From: Spongiibacteraceae bacterium
GTDB taxonomy: Bacteria > Pseudomonadota > Gammaproteobacteria > Pseudomonadales > Dasaniaceae
NCBI GenBank assembly: GCA_028280715.1
Contig: JANQLG010000001.1
Location: forward strand, 122,202 to 186,201
Reading direction: 5' to 3'
DNA length: 64,000 bases
The notes under the pieces are model-generated. The model did no database searches, was not told where the DNA came from, and saw only the letters and a program-made list of their open reading frames with translations. Below, piece by piece: positions 18,377-27,831 of this stretch; within the stretch, counting starts at the first letter, position 1; each line of letters opens with the position of its first letter. The position numbers were made by a program, and so were the translations under genes.

Positions 18377-19285
18377 ATGCGATTAGATCGAATTGATTTG
18401 AATTTATTTGTAGTCATGGATGCGTTATATCGAGAGCGAAGCGTCACAAAAGTAGCAACCTTATTACATCTGACGCAACCTGCCGTTAGCAATGCACTGG
18501 GACGCTTGCGTCAAACTTTCGATGACCAACTATTTGTACGTACACCCGATGGCATGATGCCAACACCTGTTTCCGATACCGTTATAGGTGACGTTAGGCG
18601 TGCTTTAGATTTACTTGGAAAAAGTGTTGGCGTGAACGCTCAATTTGATCCAGCAAAATCCGAAAAGGAATTTCATCTGGGAATGAATGACTTAGCAGAA
18701 GCATTGATCCTGCCTCCCTTAAGAAAAAAGTTAAAAGAACAGGCACCATATGTATCGATTACCAATTATTATGTCGATCGCAAGAACGCCACCGAAGAAC
18801 TAAAATCTGGTGACTTGGATGTTCTTCTCGATGCCCATGTCGTTAATGCACGAGAACTGGAACAAACCTTTCTAGGTGAACTCCCCTACGTAGTCACCAT
18901 GGCCGACGAACACCCGCTGGCAAGAAAACGAAAAATAACCATTGAAGACTATCTGAAATCCGAGCATTTGCACGTATCGAGCCGGAGGAAAGGCCGGGGA
19001 CAGGTTGAAATCGGTTTGCATTCTATGGGCCAAAAACGCTCTATTGTTATGCGTTTACACAGTTATTTAGTCGCTGAGCGCGTCGCACAACAAACGGATT
19101 TATTATGGACCGTGCCAAAGGTACTCGCCAATACCACATCGCTAAAAACTAAAACCTTACCCTTCGATGTCGAACCACTACAATGGCATTTATTTTGGGC
19201 CAAAAGTACGGATGATGATCCAGCAAACCGCTGGTTGCGCCAACTGATTTCGGATATTGTCAATCAGGTTTTAGCTAAAAATTAA
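18377..19285 (+). CDS. LysR family transcriptional regulator
   Basis: A 302-residue LysR-type regulator. The N-terminal winged helix-turn-helix is clear (VTKVATLLHLTQPAVSNALGR split over about residues 24-45, with QLFVRTPDGMMPTP as the wing). The C-terminal part is the two-lobed effector-binding domain from about residue 90. The start RLDRIDLNLFVVMDALY is typical of the NodD/NahR-like subgroup, which often responds to aromatic or other small organic acids. It is divergent from the two membrane-protein genes and convergent with the thiolase gene. By the usual LysR habit it controls the divergent genes and itself; the inducer is unknown. Confidence 0.92.
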   Translation: MRLDRIDLNLFVVMDALYRERSVTKVATLLHLTQPAVSNALGRLRQTFDDQLFVRTPDGMMPTPVSDTVIGDVRRALDLLGKSVGVNAQFDPAKSEKEFHLGMNDLAEALILPPLRKKLKEQAPYVSITNYYVDRKNATEELKSGDLDVLLDAHVVNARELEQTFLGELPYVVTMADEHPLARKRKITIEDYLKSEHLHVSSRRKGRGQVEIGLHSMGQKRSIVMRLHSYLVAERVAQQTDLLWTVPKVLANTTSLKTKTLPFDVEPLQWHLFWAKSTDDDPANRWLRQLISDIVNQVLAKN

Positions 19286-19301
19286 TAGCTAAGCGAACCC
19301 T

Positions 19302-20507
19302 CTAAACCCGCTCAATGATGATTGCAGTTGATTGCCCAGCCGCAGCACATAGGGTCACTAGCCCGGTTGTTAACTGTTGACGTTCTAGTTCGTCGATCAA
19401 TGTACCCAATAATATAGCCCCGGTGGCACCAAGCGGATGACCCAACGCAATCGAGCCACCATTAACATTGATGCGGTCAAGCGATAGATCAAAATGTTTT
19501 GCATAGACTAAAGGTACCACTGCAAAAGCTTCGTTAACTTCAAACAAATCAATGTCAGTAATTTCCATTCCTGCTTGTGCTAGGGCCTTATCCGTTACGG
19601 GTAAGACACCCCCTAAACTCAGGTTAGGTTCTGAAGCAATTGATACTGCAGCACGAATTTTTGCTCTGGGTTTTAGGTTAGCCGTTTCACCAAACTGTTG
19701 ATTTCCTACCAACACTACGCAGGCACCATCAACAATAGCACTGGAGTTTCCGCCAGTATGTATATAACTAATACCCTCTATTTGTGGATAGATTTTTTGC
19801 AGCAGTGCGTCATAGCCATCAGCACCGATTTGTTCAAAGGCCGGTTGAAGTGTAGCGAGCTTTTCCACCGACGTACCAGAGCGAATCGCTTCATCCTCCT
19901 CAAGTACACTATTGCCTTCAGCATCTTTTACCTTAAATAATGAATGCGCAAACCTCCCCTGCTCACGTGCTAAAGCGGCTCTTGCCTGGCTATTGGCCGC
20001 ATACTGATCGACATCTTCTCGACTAAAACCATACAACGTTGCCATCAAGTCACCAGCTACACCATTGGGGATATAAGGAAAACGTTCTCTTAGCACAGGA
20101 TCAGAATAGGCAGCCCCACCATCGGAACCCATCGTCACACGGGACATCATCTCAACGCCACCACCAATGGCAGCATCCGTTTGACCCGCCGTTACCATGG
20201 CAGCAGCAAATTTGACGGTATCCAGCCCTGACGTGCAAAAACGATTAATCTGATAACCCGTAGCTGAATCGCCATACCCTGCTTCCAATAAGGCAAATCG
20301 TGTTAAGTCACAACCTTGCTCATCGACAGGCGTCACAATTCCCAAACCTACATCGCCGATGAGACTTGCATCAAATTTATTTCGCTCCTGCAGAGCCGAT
20401 AATGTTTGTGCTGCCAAATGGACCGGAGTGACATGATGTAGTGCCCCATCCTCCCGACCTTTACCACGCGGTGTGCGTACGTGATCATAAATAAAAGCTG
20501 CTGACAT
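19302..20507 (-). CDS. Acetyl-CoA C-acetyltransferase (thiolase)
   Basis: A 401-residue thiolase that cleaves 3-ketoacyl-CoA with CoA, the last step of beta-oxidation. The nucleophilic cysteine is in NRFCTSGLD (Cys89), the histidine motif is NEAFA (about 329), and GGSIALGHPLGATGA (about 355-369) holds the catalytic histidine. The second cysteine is in LCAAAGQS near residue 388, where most thiolases have CxGGG or CAAGGQG; the cysteine is kept but one glycine is alanine. It is the last gene of the leftward cluster with the acyl-CoA synthetase (59 bp upstream) and a dehydrogenase. Confidence 0.93.
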   Translation of the reverse strand: MSAAFIYDHVRTPRGKGREDGALHHVTPVHLAAQTLSALQERNKFDASLIGDVGLGIVTPVDEQGCDLTRFALLEAGYGDSATGYQINRFCTSGLDTVKFAAAMVTAGQTDAAIGGGVEMMSRVTMGSDGGAAYSDPVLRERFPYIPNGVAGDLMATLYGFSREDVDQYAANSQARAALAREQGRFAHSLFKVKDAEGNSVLEEDEAIRSGTSVEKLATLQPAFEQIGADGYDALLQKIYPQIEGISYIHTGGNSSAIVDGACVVLVGNQQFGETANLKPRAKIRAAVSIASEPNLSLGGVLPVTDKALAQAGMEITDIDLFEVNEAFAVVPLVYAKHFDLSLDRINVNGGSIALGHPLGATGAILLGTLIDELERQQLTTGLVTLCAAAGQSTAIIIERV

Positions 20508-20565
20508 AATTTGGCCTATTCATTGATAACAACGGGGGGATTTTGTGAGTAAAAACAGTACCTGA

Positions 20566-22107
20566 TTAAGGCCAGTAACGATCTCTCACACGTTTTTTAT
20601 AGAGTTTGCCATTAGGGTAACGCGGTAATTCACGATCAAAATCTACAGAACGCGGACACTTCACAGAAGACAAATACTCTCGACAATAGACGATCAATTC
20701 TTCCTCCGTTGCCTCGCTTGCCTGATCGATTTCTACTAGCTGTACTACTGCCTTAACCGACTCGCCAAACTCTTTATCAGGCACACCAACCACCGCCACA
20801 TCGGCAACCTTTGGATGACCGGAAAGCACATTCTCTATTTCCTGCGGGTAAATGTTGACGCCACCAGAAATAATCATGAAAGCTTTACGATCAGTTAAAT
20901 ATAAAAAACCATCGTCATCCAAATAACCAACATCGCCGACGCCATACCATCCCTGCGAAGAAGTCGCATCCGCTGTTTTCTGTGGATCTTTGTGGTAGTG
21001 AAAAGCGGGGCCGTTAGCAAAAAATACATCACCCGTTTCACCAGTGGGCGCCTCATTGCCCTCTTCATCAAGGATACGTACTTCTCCCACAAGAGACTTA
21101 CCTACGGAGCCAGGATGCTGCAACCACTCTGCACTATTAAGACAGGTGAGACCTATCCCCTCCGTTGAAGAGTAATATTCGTAAATAATCGGTCCCCACC
21201 AATCGATCATTTGCTGTTTAATATCGGGCGGGCATGGTGCAGCTGCATGCACAGCAACCTTCATAGAACTGACATCATATTGGTCGTAATTAGGTAACTT
21301 CAGCATGCGAATAAACATAATGGGCACCCACTGACTGTGAGTGACCTTATAATGCTGTATTAATTGCAGCGAACGCTCGGCATCAAATTTTTCCATCACG
21401 ATAACCGTGCCACCACAAAATAAAGTCAGCATACAAAAACGCAGTGGCGCTGCATGATAAAGAGGAGCTGGCGACAAATAAATGCTGTCGCTATCCAAAT
21501 TATAGAGCGCCCCCAAACCAACCAACACAGCAGGCATAGCTTCTATGCCCTCTCCCGACAGCGAAACAGCAACGCCTTTAGGACGACCAGTGGTACCCGA
21601 TGAATACAACATATCAACACCCGGCGATTCATCAACAATACTCGCAGTAGGCATCGATTGTATTTTTAAGTCATAGCTATCCTCGCTATTTTTATAATTT
21701 TCTCCAGCAACCAATAGATGTTTCAAGTTTTCACAGGAGCTGATAGCATCGCGTGCAATATCAACTAGCGCTTCCGAAGTTAGCAACAATTTTGCATCGG
21801 AATTTTCAATAATGTAAGCAATTTCATCCGGCTTTAAATGGCTGCTGATGCCGGTATAAATTAATCCCGAGCGCTGCGCTGCCCAAACCACTTCGAAGTA
21901 ATAGGGATTATTCTCCATTAACAAAGCAACATGATCACCTGCTTGTAATCCTAATTGACGAAATAACTGTGCAGCTTGATTAGATCGAGCATTCAATTCG
22001 CCGTAGGTCACCGCCTTACCAGAGCCAGCCATAACATAGGCAATTTTTTCCGGATGTAAAACTGCGCGCTTGCCAATATGGGAATATCGATCGTGATTAT
22101 TTTCCAT
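20566..22107 (-). CDS. AMP-dependent acyl-CoA synthetase
   Basis: A 513-residue ligase of the ANL family that activates a carboxylic acid to its CoA thioester through an acyl-AMP. The motifs are complete: YSSGTTGRPKG (P-loop-like, about residues 167-177), YYSSTEGIG, GVGDVGYLDDDGFLYLTDR and the catalytic lysine in PNGKLYKK near the C-terminus. I use the ATG at 22107, preceded by GTGGAT; a GTG at 22119 would add four residues. It lies between a thiolase and an acyl-CoA dehydrogenase on the same strand. The acid substrate is probably the product of the alcohol and aldehyde dehydrogenases nearby; chain length is not predictable. Confidence 0.92.
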   Translation of the reverse strand: MENNHDRYSHIGKRAVLHPEKIAYVMAGSGKAVTYGELNARSNQAAQLFRQLGLQAGDHVALLMENNPYYFEVVWAAQRSGLIYTGISSHLKPDEIAYIIENSDAKLLLTSEALVDIARDAISSCENLKHLLVAGENYKNSEDSYDLKIQSMPTASIVDESPGVDMLYSSGTTGRPKGVAVSLSGEGIEAMPAVLVGLGALYNLDSDSIYLSPAPLYHAAPLRFCMLTLFCGGTVIVMEKFDAERSLQLIQHYKVTHSQWVPIMFIRMLKLPNYDQYDVSSMKVAVHAAAPCPPDIKQQMIDWWGPIIYEYYSSTEGIGLTCLNSAEWLQHPGSVGKSLVGEVRILDEEGNEAPTGETGDVFFANGPAFHYHKDPQKTADATSSQGWYGVGDVGYLDDDGFLYLTDRKAFMIISGGVNIYPQEIENVLSGHPKVADVAVVGVPDKEFGESVKAVVQLVEIDQASEATEEELIVYCREYLSSVKCPRSVDFDRELPRYPNGKLYKKRVRDRYWP

Positions 22108-22135
22108 GATTTTATCCACTCATCATTCTTTTAAC

Positions 22136-23320
22136 TTATAAAACATCTAAATTTCTTTGAACAAATGGCAAACGATCACTTTCCAGTAAATCCCTAAATA
22201 TAATTAGTTTCATCACTTCCGAACTACCAGCAAAAATTCGAGAAATTCGTGCATCAGCATAAATACGAGATATTGCGTATTCATCCATATAACCTGCACC
22301 GCCATGAAGCTGAATACATTCATCAGCCAATTCACATAACATTTCACTGGCCATTAATTTAGCTTTAGCTGCATCGGCGGCAGTAAATTCATTGGCATTA
22401 AAAGCGGCCACACATTGATCGATGTACACCTGTACTAAATCCAGCTTTGCCTTATGTTCCGCCAATTTAAATTGCGTGTTTTGAAATTCGGATAACTGCT
22501 GACCAAACAATTTGCGGTCAAGGACAAAATTCAGTGTTAAGTCGAAGGCTTTCTGCGCTCTGCCCACACAGCCACAGGCTACAATTAAACGCTCTTCAGC
22601 CAGACCTTCCATCATGTAGTTCATGCCCTTAGCCGGGTCACCTAACACATTCTCCTTAGGCACTTTTACATCGTTAAAAAATAATTCTGCGGTATCCTGC
22701 GCTTTCAAACCCAACTTGGCTAAATTTTTTCCGCGCTCAAACCCTTCCATATCTCGCTCTACCAAAAACAAACCTATTTGACGGGCATTATTAACCGGGT
22801 CAGTTTTCGCTGCGACGATTACAACATCTGCGTTGATACCATTCGAAATATAAGTTTTACTGCCATTGAGTAAAAAGTAATGATCTTTTTCCTCCGCTGT
22901 ACAGGATATACCGCGTAAATCACTGCCGGCACCAGGCTCGGTCATGGCAATTGCCAGAATAGATTCGCCAGAGGCACATTTAGGCAAAAATCGTTGTTGC
23001 TGTTCTTCATTGCCAAAACGGGTTAAGTAAGGTCCAACCAAACGACTATGCAGTGTGCAATAAAAATCGCTGGTCAAGGCGTATTCGTTTTCTTCAATAA
23101 TAATTTGTTCATAACGAAAATCCGTATCGCCCATTCCGCCCAATGCCTCATCAGGCCAGATCATCAGAAAACCCAAGTCTCCGGCCTTTTTAAAAGCTGA
23201 GCGATCAACAATACCCTGTTCTCGCCAAGCTTCCATGTTAGGCACAATTTCTTTATGCAGGAATTTACGGTATGCATCACGAAATAATGTTTGCTCTTCT
23301 GTGAATGCTCTTTTGAACAT
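22136..23320 (-). CDS. Acyl-CoA dehydrogenase, LCAD/IVD-like
   Basis: A 394-residue FAD-dependent acyl-CoA dehydrogenase. It shows AMTEPGAGSDL (about 125-135), YISNG, RKLFGQQLSEFQNTQF and LHGGAGYMDEY. At the C-terminal position where short-chain enzymes carry the catalytic glutamate (YEGT) it has FAGS. Instead it has a glutamate in the EERLIVACG helix, the arrangement of long-chain and isovaleryl-CoA dehydrogenases. I therefore infer that group. It catalyses the first oxidation of an activated acid, passing electrons to ETF. It sits 16-28 bp upstream of the acyl-CoA synthetase gene, so the two are probably co-transcribed. Confidence 0.92.
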   Translation of the reverse strand: MFKRAFTEEQTLFRDAYRKFLHKEIVPNMEAWREQGIVDRSAFKKAGDLGFLMIWPDEALGGMGDTDFRYEQIIIEENEYALTSDFYCTLHSRLVGPYLTRFGNEEQQQRFLPKCASGESILAIAMTEPGAGSDLRGISCTAEEKDHYFLLNGSKTYISNGINADVVIVAAKTDPVNNARQIGLFLVERDMEGFERGKNLAKLGLKAQDTAELFFNDVKVPKENVLGDPAKGMNYMMEGLAEERLIVACGCVGRAQKAFDLTLNFVLDRKLFGQQLSEFQNTQFKLAEHKAKLDLVQVYIDQCVAAFNANEFTAADAAKAKLMASEMLCELADECIQLHGGAGYMDEYAISRIYADARISRIFAGSSEVMKLIIFRDLLESDRLPFVQRNLDVL

Positions 23321-23405
23321 TAACGAGCACCTTGAATTAACAAGTTACAATTTTCCATGACAAGTTCCTATTTCTATAGCAAGCTCATATTTTTATAAAA
23401 AGTTC

Positions 23406-23819
23406 CTACGATAAATTTCGCGAATGTTTCTCAACTGATTCACTAATATCAACCCAAGGCTGCATGGTTTCACACCATACATGCGCCGTAGGATCTAACC
23501 AGGAAGTATCATCCAGGGTACCGGCTTTAATAAACTCCACACCAGAGATACTTTCACAAGTAGACCAAAGCGGAGAGCCACAATTCCGGCAAAAGTTTCG
23601 ATGCACCTTGCCACCACTATCACCGGTACCTAAAAACTCTCCAATATTTTCCTGCCCATCAACCTCTAATGAAGCCTCAGGCATTCCCACAACAATAGAG
23701 AAAGCTGTTCCTGTTTGTCGTTGACAGCTTTTACAGTGACACACCGCTGTCATTACAGGCTCAACATCACTTGAATATTTCACACTGCCACACAGGCACG
23801 TTCCAGCGATCTTAGGCAT
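23406..23819 (-). CDS. GFA (glutathione-dependent formaldehyde-activating-like) family protein
   Basis: A 137-residue zinc protein of the GFA/CENP-V fold. Cysteines for two zinc sites are visible: CLCGSVKY (residues 7-14), CHCKSCQR (about 27-34) and FCRNCGSPLW (about 75-84). The family is named after an enzyme proposed to join formaldehyde and glutathione, but most members have no proven function. It follows the PQQ alcohol dehydrogenase gene by two bases and has its own GGGAGAA site. The link to an alcohol-oxidising enzyme makes aldehyde handling an attractive role, but that is inference. Confidence 0.85.
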   Translation of the reverse strand: MPKIAGTCLCGSVKYSSDVEPVMTAVCHCKSCQRQTGTAFSIVVGMPEASLEVDGQENIGEFLGTGDSGGKVHRNFCRNCGSPLWSTCESISGVEFIKAGTLDDTSWLDPTAHVWCETMQPWVDISESVEKHSRNLS

Positions 23820-23821
23820 CG

Positions 23822-26035
23822 TTATTCTCCCGCTTCTGAAGATTGATTTTGTGCCGCCGCTTCGCGGTCTTCATTTGCTCGCGCAACAATATAAGCTTGT
23901 ATGTTTTCAACGTCCTTTTCGTCAAGCAGATCATCAAAGCTAGCCATACCGATACTCTCCAACACACCTTCAAGAACAATATCTTTAAACATAGCATGCT
24001 TGTCTTTGGTTAATAATCGCAGATCTTTAACAACACCACCTGATCTCACACCGATGCCATGACATAGCGAGCAGACATCGTGATACAACAGATAGCCCTG
24101 CTCTAACTCTTCTTCTGTGGCGCTTATTTCTGGCTGTTCAGGAATAGTACGATCTATAATCGTAGGCGGCGGCAACTCGGCTTTACCATCAAGCTTAAAG
24201 ACTAAGAGCTTGCCAAAGTTTCCATACTTTAGAGAAGCCAAATTGCCAGTATCACCAGTCCATAATTCGGCACCGCCAGTACCCGCCATTAGAGCAACAT
24301 ACTGAACTCCATCAATTTGATAACTGACTGGTGGTGCAAGAAAAGCTGTGTAGGCATTGAATGACCACAGTGTTTCTCCGGTATCAATATCGTGAGCATT
24401 GAATTCACCTAAAGCAGTTCCCTGAAACACCAATCCACCTTCAGTAGCTAGCACACCACCATTCCAATAGTGCAACTGCTCAACACCCCAAACCTGCTCA
24501 CCAGTCAACGGGTTAAACGCTTTCAATATACCCTTTGGCTTGGGAGGAGTACCCTTTGCATTAGCAACAACTTCCAGAATACGACCAACTTCGATGCCGA
24601 CATTCAAACCATTGGGAGTAAATTCATAGCTACCTGTTTTTTCCCATTCCTCGTCCATCCCATAGGACAATGCCACCTCCATTGCCGGGAGATACATTAA
24701 TCCGGTTTTCTTATCATAAGACATCGCCTGCCAGTTATGGCCGCCAATAGGACCCGGCAATATCCAGTGAGCCTCTTTAATGTAATCTACTTCTGGATTT
24801 TCAACGGGTCGACCTGTTTCCATATCAACATGAGTCGCCCAGGTGGAATTAACATATTTATGCGCTCTCAATAATTCACCATTAGAACGATCTAACACAT
24901 AGAAGAAGCCATTTTTTGGCGCCTGTAATAATACTTTTCGATCAACACCATCGACTTCCAAATCAGCCAGCACCATATCCTGCGTTGCGGTGTAATCCCA
25001 GTTGTCGCCTGGCGTGGTCTGGTAATACCATTTCATTTTTCCGCTATCAGCATCGAGAGCGACAATAGATGATAAAAATAAATTATCACCGCCACCAGGT
25101 GAACGAATGGCTCTAGTCCAAGGCGAACCATTCCCCACGCCTAAGTAAATATGGTTAAAATCTGGATCGTAAACAATGGAATTCCATACCGTACCGCCAC
25201 CGCCGATTTTCCACCATTCACCGCCCTTCCAAGTTTCAGCGGCCAATTCCATTTCAGGATGCTCAAAAGGTTTTGATGGATCACCTGGTACTGTGTAAAA
25301 GCGCCAAACTAATTCGCCGGTTTCAGCATCGAAAGCTGAAGCATAACCACGCACGCCCCGTTCAGCACCACCGTTACCGATATACACTTTTCCATTAGCT
25401 GCCCTGGGTGCACCAGTAATGGTGTAATCTCTACTGCGATCAATCAATGTATCTGTACGCCACACCTCTTCACCCGTTGCGGCATCCAAAGCAATTAGAA
25501 AACCATCCAGACTACCGACATAAACTCGCCCCTTATATACCGCGACACCTCTATTCACCACATCACAACAGGATTTCCGCGCCCACGCACCAGGCACTTT
25601 CGGATCATAAAACCAAATTTCTTCACCAGTCACTGCATCTATGGCATACACTTTACTCCAGGCACTGGACAGATACATGATTCCATCCACTACAATCGGC
25701 GTTGCTTCCAAAGTACGATTTGTACCCATGTCTTTGAACCAAGCTAGCCCCAATTGCCCGATGGTTTCTCTATTGATTTCAGTTAATGGTGAGAAGCGAT
25801 GCTCTTCGTAGTTCCTACCATGGGCAAGCCAGTTACCAGGCTCAGAATCAGCATTATTAATACGTTGCTCATCAATCATTGCAACCGTATTCTGCTTGCT
25901 CTCTTCCACCGGCTCAGGCGCACTTTCAGCAACATCATTATTGCCTGCTTGCTCTGCTGAGCAACCAAACAAAATACTACTTACCAGAAAAAGAACGACC
26001 GCACTTACAAAATTTCTTTTCTTAAAATTATTCAT
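23822..26035 (-). CDS. PQQ-dependent quinohaemoprotein alcohol dehydrogenase, lipoprotein
   Basis: A 737-residue periplasmic quinoprotein from the ATG at 26035, which has GAGGAG seven bases upstream; the open frame reaches 26188 but that tail lacks support. The signal ends in a lipobox (LFGC, about residue 25), so the enzyme is probably lipid-anchored. An eight-bladed PQQ propeller fills residues 60-620. It includes the adjacent cysteine pair KSCCDVVNRG, which forms the disulfide over PQQ, and tryptophan-docking repeats of the ALDAATGEEVW type. A cytochrome c domain with CSLCH lies near residue 660. It oxidises an alcohol or aldehyde and passes electrons through its own haem. No pqq biosynthesis genes are in the window. 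Confidence 0.93.
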   Translation of the reverse strand: MNNFKKRNFVSAVVLFLVSSILFGCSAEQAGNNDVAESAPEPVEESKQNTVAMIDEQRINNADSEPGNWLAHGRNYEEHRFSPLTEINRETIGQLGLAWFKDMGTNRTLEATPIVVDGIMYLSSAWSKVYAIDAVTGEEIWFYDPKVPGAWARKSCCDVVNRGVAVYKGRVYVGSLDGFLIALDAATGEEVWRTDTLIDRSRDYTITGAPRAANGKVYIGNGGAERGVRGYASAFDAETGELVWRFYTVPGDPSKPFEHPEMELAAETWKGGEWWKIGGGGTVWNSIVYDPDFNHIYLGVGNGSPWTRAIRSPGGGDNLFLSSIVALDADSGKMKWYYQTTPGDNWDYTATQDMVLADLEVDGVDRKVLLQAPKNGFFYVLDRSNGELLRAHKYVNSTWATHVDMETGRPVENPEVDYIKEAHWILPGPIGGHNWQAMSYDKKTGLMYLPAMEVALSYGMDEEWEKTGSYEFTPNGLNVGIEVGRILEVVANAKGTPPKPKGILKAFNPLTGEQVWGVEQLHYWNGGVLATEGGLVFQGTALGEFNAHDIDTGETLWSFNAYTAFLAPPVSYQIDGVQYVALMAGTGGAELWTGDTGNLASLKYGNFGKLLVFKLDGKAELPPPTIIDRTIPEQPEISATEEELEQGYLLYHDVCSLCHGIGVRSGGVVKDLRLLTKDKHAMFKDIVLEGVLESIGMASFDDLLDEKDVENIQAYIVARANEDREAAAQNQSSEAGE

Positions 26036-26171
26036 TGCAGCACTCCTCGCGCCAGTAACATTTATTATTTGTTTTAATCTGCTCTTATTTAGCAATCTAT
26101 TCTTATCTAGATAATTTAAGATATCTACCAGAAAAATATTTTTCTTATTACTTTTAATATCTGTTAATAGC

Positions 26172-26945
26172 TCACACGGGAGCCTCATTTAGCCCACCAT
26201 CAACACTTAATGTCGCACCTGTCATATAAGCACCTGCTTCACTTGCCAGCAGCAGTAATGGCACGGTCAAATCCTCAAGCTGCCCCATACGTTTCATCGG
26301 AATAGTCTGAACATAGCGCTTACCGGATTCGCTATCAAAATAATCAGCATTCATATCGGTTTTAAACCAGCCAGGACACAACGCATTAACGCGAATATTT
26401 TTTCGGCAAAGCTCTATCGACATGGATTTGGTTAACTGTACCAACGCAGCCTTTGAAACATTATAAGCCACTTTCATCGCACCGGTTCGCAAACCATAAA
26501 TAGAACTAATGTTGATGATACAGCCCGGCTTTTCTGCAGCGACCATCTGTAAGCTGGCTGCACGCGCAACCCGCCAGGCACCATCCAAATTGGTTTCCAT
26601 ATGCCAATTCCAGTTTTTCTCATTCACCTTTAAAAAACTGACGGGTTCTGAAGCAACGCCTGCGTTATTGATAAGAATATCGATTGCACCTATCTGCTGC
26701 TGAATCTGCTGGAAAGCGACAGTTACGTTATCAGGACAACTCACATCCATTTCTATCGCATCAGCCTTAAAACCATCATTCCTTAATGCAGCCACTATTT
26801 CTTCCAACTTATTAACCCTGCGTGCGGCGAGCACAACTTGTGCACCCTCTTGCGCCAACACTCTGGCGAAATGCACCCCCAAACCACTGGACGCCCCTGT
26901 GATCAACGCCGTCTTACCACTGAGGTCAAAATAATTGTTCGCCAT
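26172..26945 (-). CDS. SDR family NAD(P)-dependent oxidoreductase
   Basis: A 257-residue short-chain dehydrogenase with the whole classical set: the cofactor loop TGASSGLG (about 15-22), NNAG (about 92-95), the catalytic serine in NISSIYG and YNVSK (about 160-164), and a C-terminal SVDGG. The ten-residue insert before the end is normal for the FabG-like group. It would interconvert a hydroxy and a keto group, perhaps a 3-hydroxyacyl-CoA or an alcohol intermediate. AGAGGA precedes the ATG. It heads the leftward cluster, and its promoter faces the nested palindrome and the TetR gene. Confidence 0.92.
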   Translation of the reverse strand: MANNYFDLSGKTALITGASSGLGVHFARVLAQEGAQVVLAARRVNKLEEIVAALRNDGFKADAIEMDVSCPDNVTVAFQQIQQQIGAIDILINNAGVASEPVSFLKVNEKNWNWHMETNLDGAWRVARAASLQMVAAEKPGCIINISSIYGLRTGAMKVAYNVSKAALVQLTKSMSIELCRKNIRVNALCPGWFKTDMNADYFDSESGKRYVQTIPMKRMGQLEDLTVPLLLLASEAGAYMTGATLSVDGGLNEAPV

Positions 26946-27000
26946 GAAATCCTCTGCCTGCTTACTTTATTCTTTTTATGTCTGACACTGCTCTACTTAA

Positions 27001-27063
27001 TATCTTTTATTAATATACTTGTTTCAAACAAATATGTTAATAAAAGATATTTGCTTCAAACAA
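27001..27063. promoter_or_regulatory. Nested palindromes: probable TetR operator
   Basis: In the 167-bp gap between divergent SDR and TetR genes, TATCTTTTATTAA (27001-27013) and TTAATAAAAGATA (27037-27049) form a perfect 13-bp inverted repeat. Its centre, 27025, is also the centre of the perfect palindrome TTGTTTCAAACAA (27019-27031). A second copy with one change, TTGCTTCAAACAA, lies at 27051-27063, 32 bp further on. TetR dimers bind palindromes of this size, so the TetR protein at 27113 is the likely ligand, repressing both its own gene and the catabolic cluster. Confidence 0.7.
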
Positions 27064-27112
27064 GTAACCTGGGATATTCTTACCGTAACACAACATCATT
27101 AAAAATAAAAAT

Positions 27113-27757
27113 ATGGCTACATCACAAAGGCTAACCCAAGCTGAACGAATTGAAATATCCGATCGCCTAATGCTGGAAACAGCTATACGGCTGATTGTTG
27201 AAAACGGCCCCGATAAAACCACATTAAAAGATGTTGGTGAACTGGCTGGCTTTTCGCGAAGCCTGGCAGGCCACCGTTTTGGTAACAAAACAGGGCTATT
27301 CGAATTTGTCATCCGTTCTATCGGTGAAATCTGGCTGGAAGAATTAAAGCAAGCAACAGAAAGCCTGTCCGGTTACCCGGCAATTGCCGCTGCGATCAAC
27401 GCCTATTACGAAATGTTTCAAAATAACCCGGATCATATGGCGGCCCTGTATACCTTATGGTTCAGCAATGTAGGAGAGCCATCAGACATTCGGGCTGTGA
27501 TTGTTCGAATTCATAACCGACGCCGTGCAGACGTGGCAAAATGGGTTCAACAGGGCATTGATGAAGGAAGCATTGATAAGCATGTGGATGCTGATGCCAT
27601 TGCCGCTCTGTTCAGCACATCCATTATTGGCATTGTGTACCAATGGTTATTAAATCCAGAGGATATCGATGAAGTAAATAAATTATTGAATGATTTAAAA
27701 CATACTATCAGCTTGTGGCTGGGCTTTCACATGCAACCGCCTAAATCAATTAGCTAA
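27113..27757 (+). CDS. TetR/AcrR family transcriptional regulator
   Basis: A 214-residue TetR-type regulator. The N-terminal helix-turn-helix is at about residues 20-66 (KTTLKDVGELAGFSRSLAGHRF, with FGNKTGLFEFV after it), and the C-terminal all-helical ligand domain fills the rest. It is divergent from the SDR, PQQ dehydrogenase and acyl-CoA genes and directly upstream of the aldehyde dehydrogenase gene on its own strand. Typical members are repressors released by an acyl-CoA or the pathway substrate. The Shine-Dalgarno is weak (AT-rich leader), which suits low expression. Confidence 0.9.
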   Translation: MATSQRLTQAERIEISDRLMLETAIRLIVENGPDKTTLKDVGELAGFSRSLAGHRFGNKTGLFEFVIRSIGEIWLEELKQATESLSGYPAIAAAINAYYEMFQNNPDHMAALYTLWFSNVGEPSDIRAVIVRIHNRRRADVAKWVQQGIDEGSIDKHVDADAIAALFSTSIIGIVYQWLLNPEDIDEVNKLLNDLKHTISLWLGFHMQPPKSIS

Positions 27758-27831
27758 CTATCATCGTCCATCGTCACCCAATAGAGAATACGTATTACAA
27801 CCACTCATTTTAAATAATAAGGTAACTTGCA

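Noticed and set aside
23822..26188. Longer start for the PQQ dehydrogenase at 26188
   Set aside because: It would overlap the SDR gene and add 51 residues before a clear lipoprotein signal; the ATG at 26035 has GAGGAG at ideal spacing.
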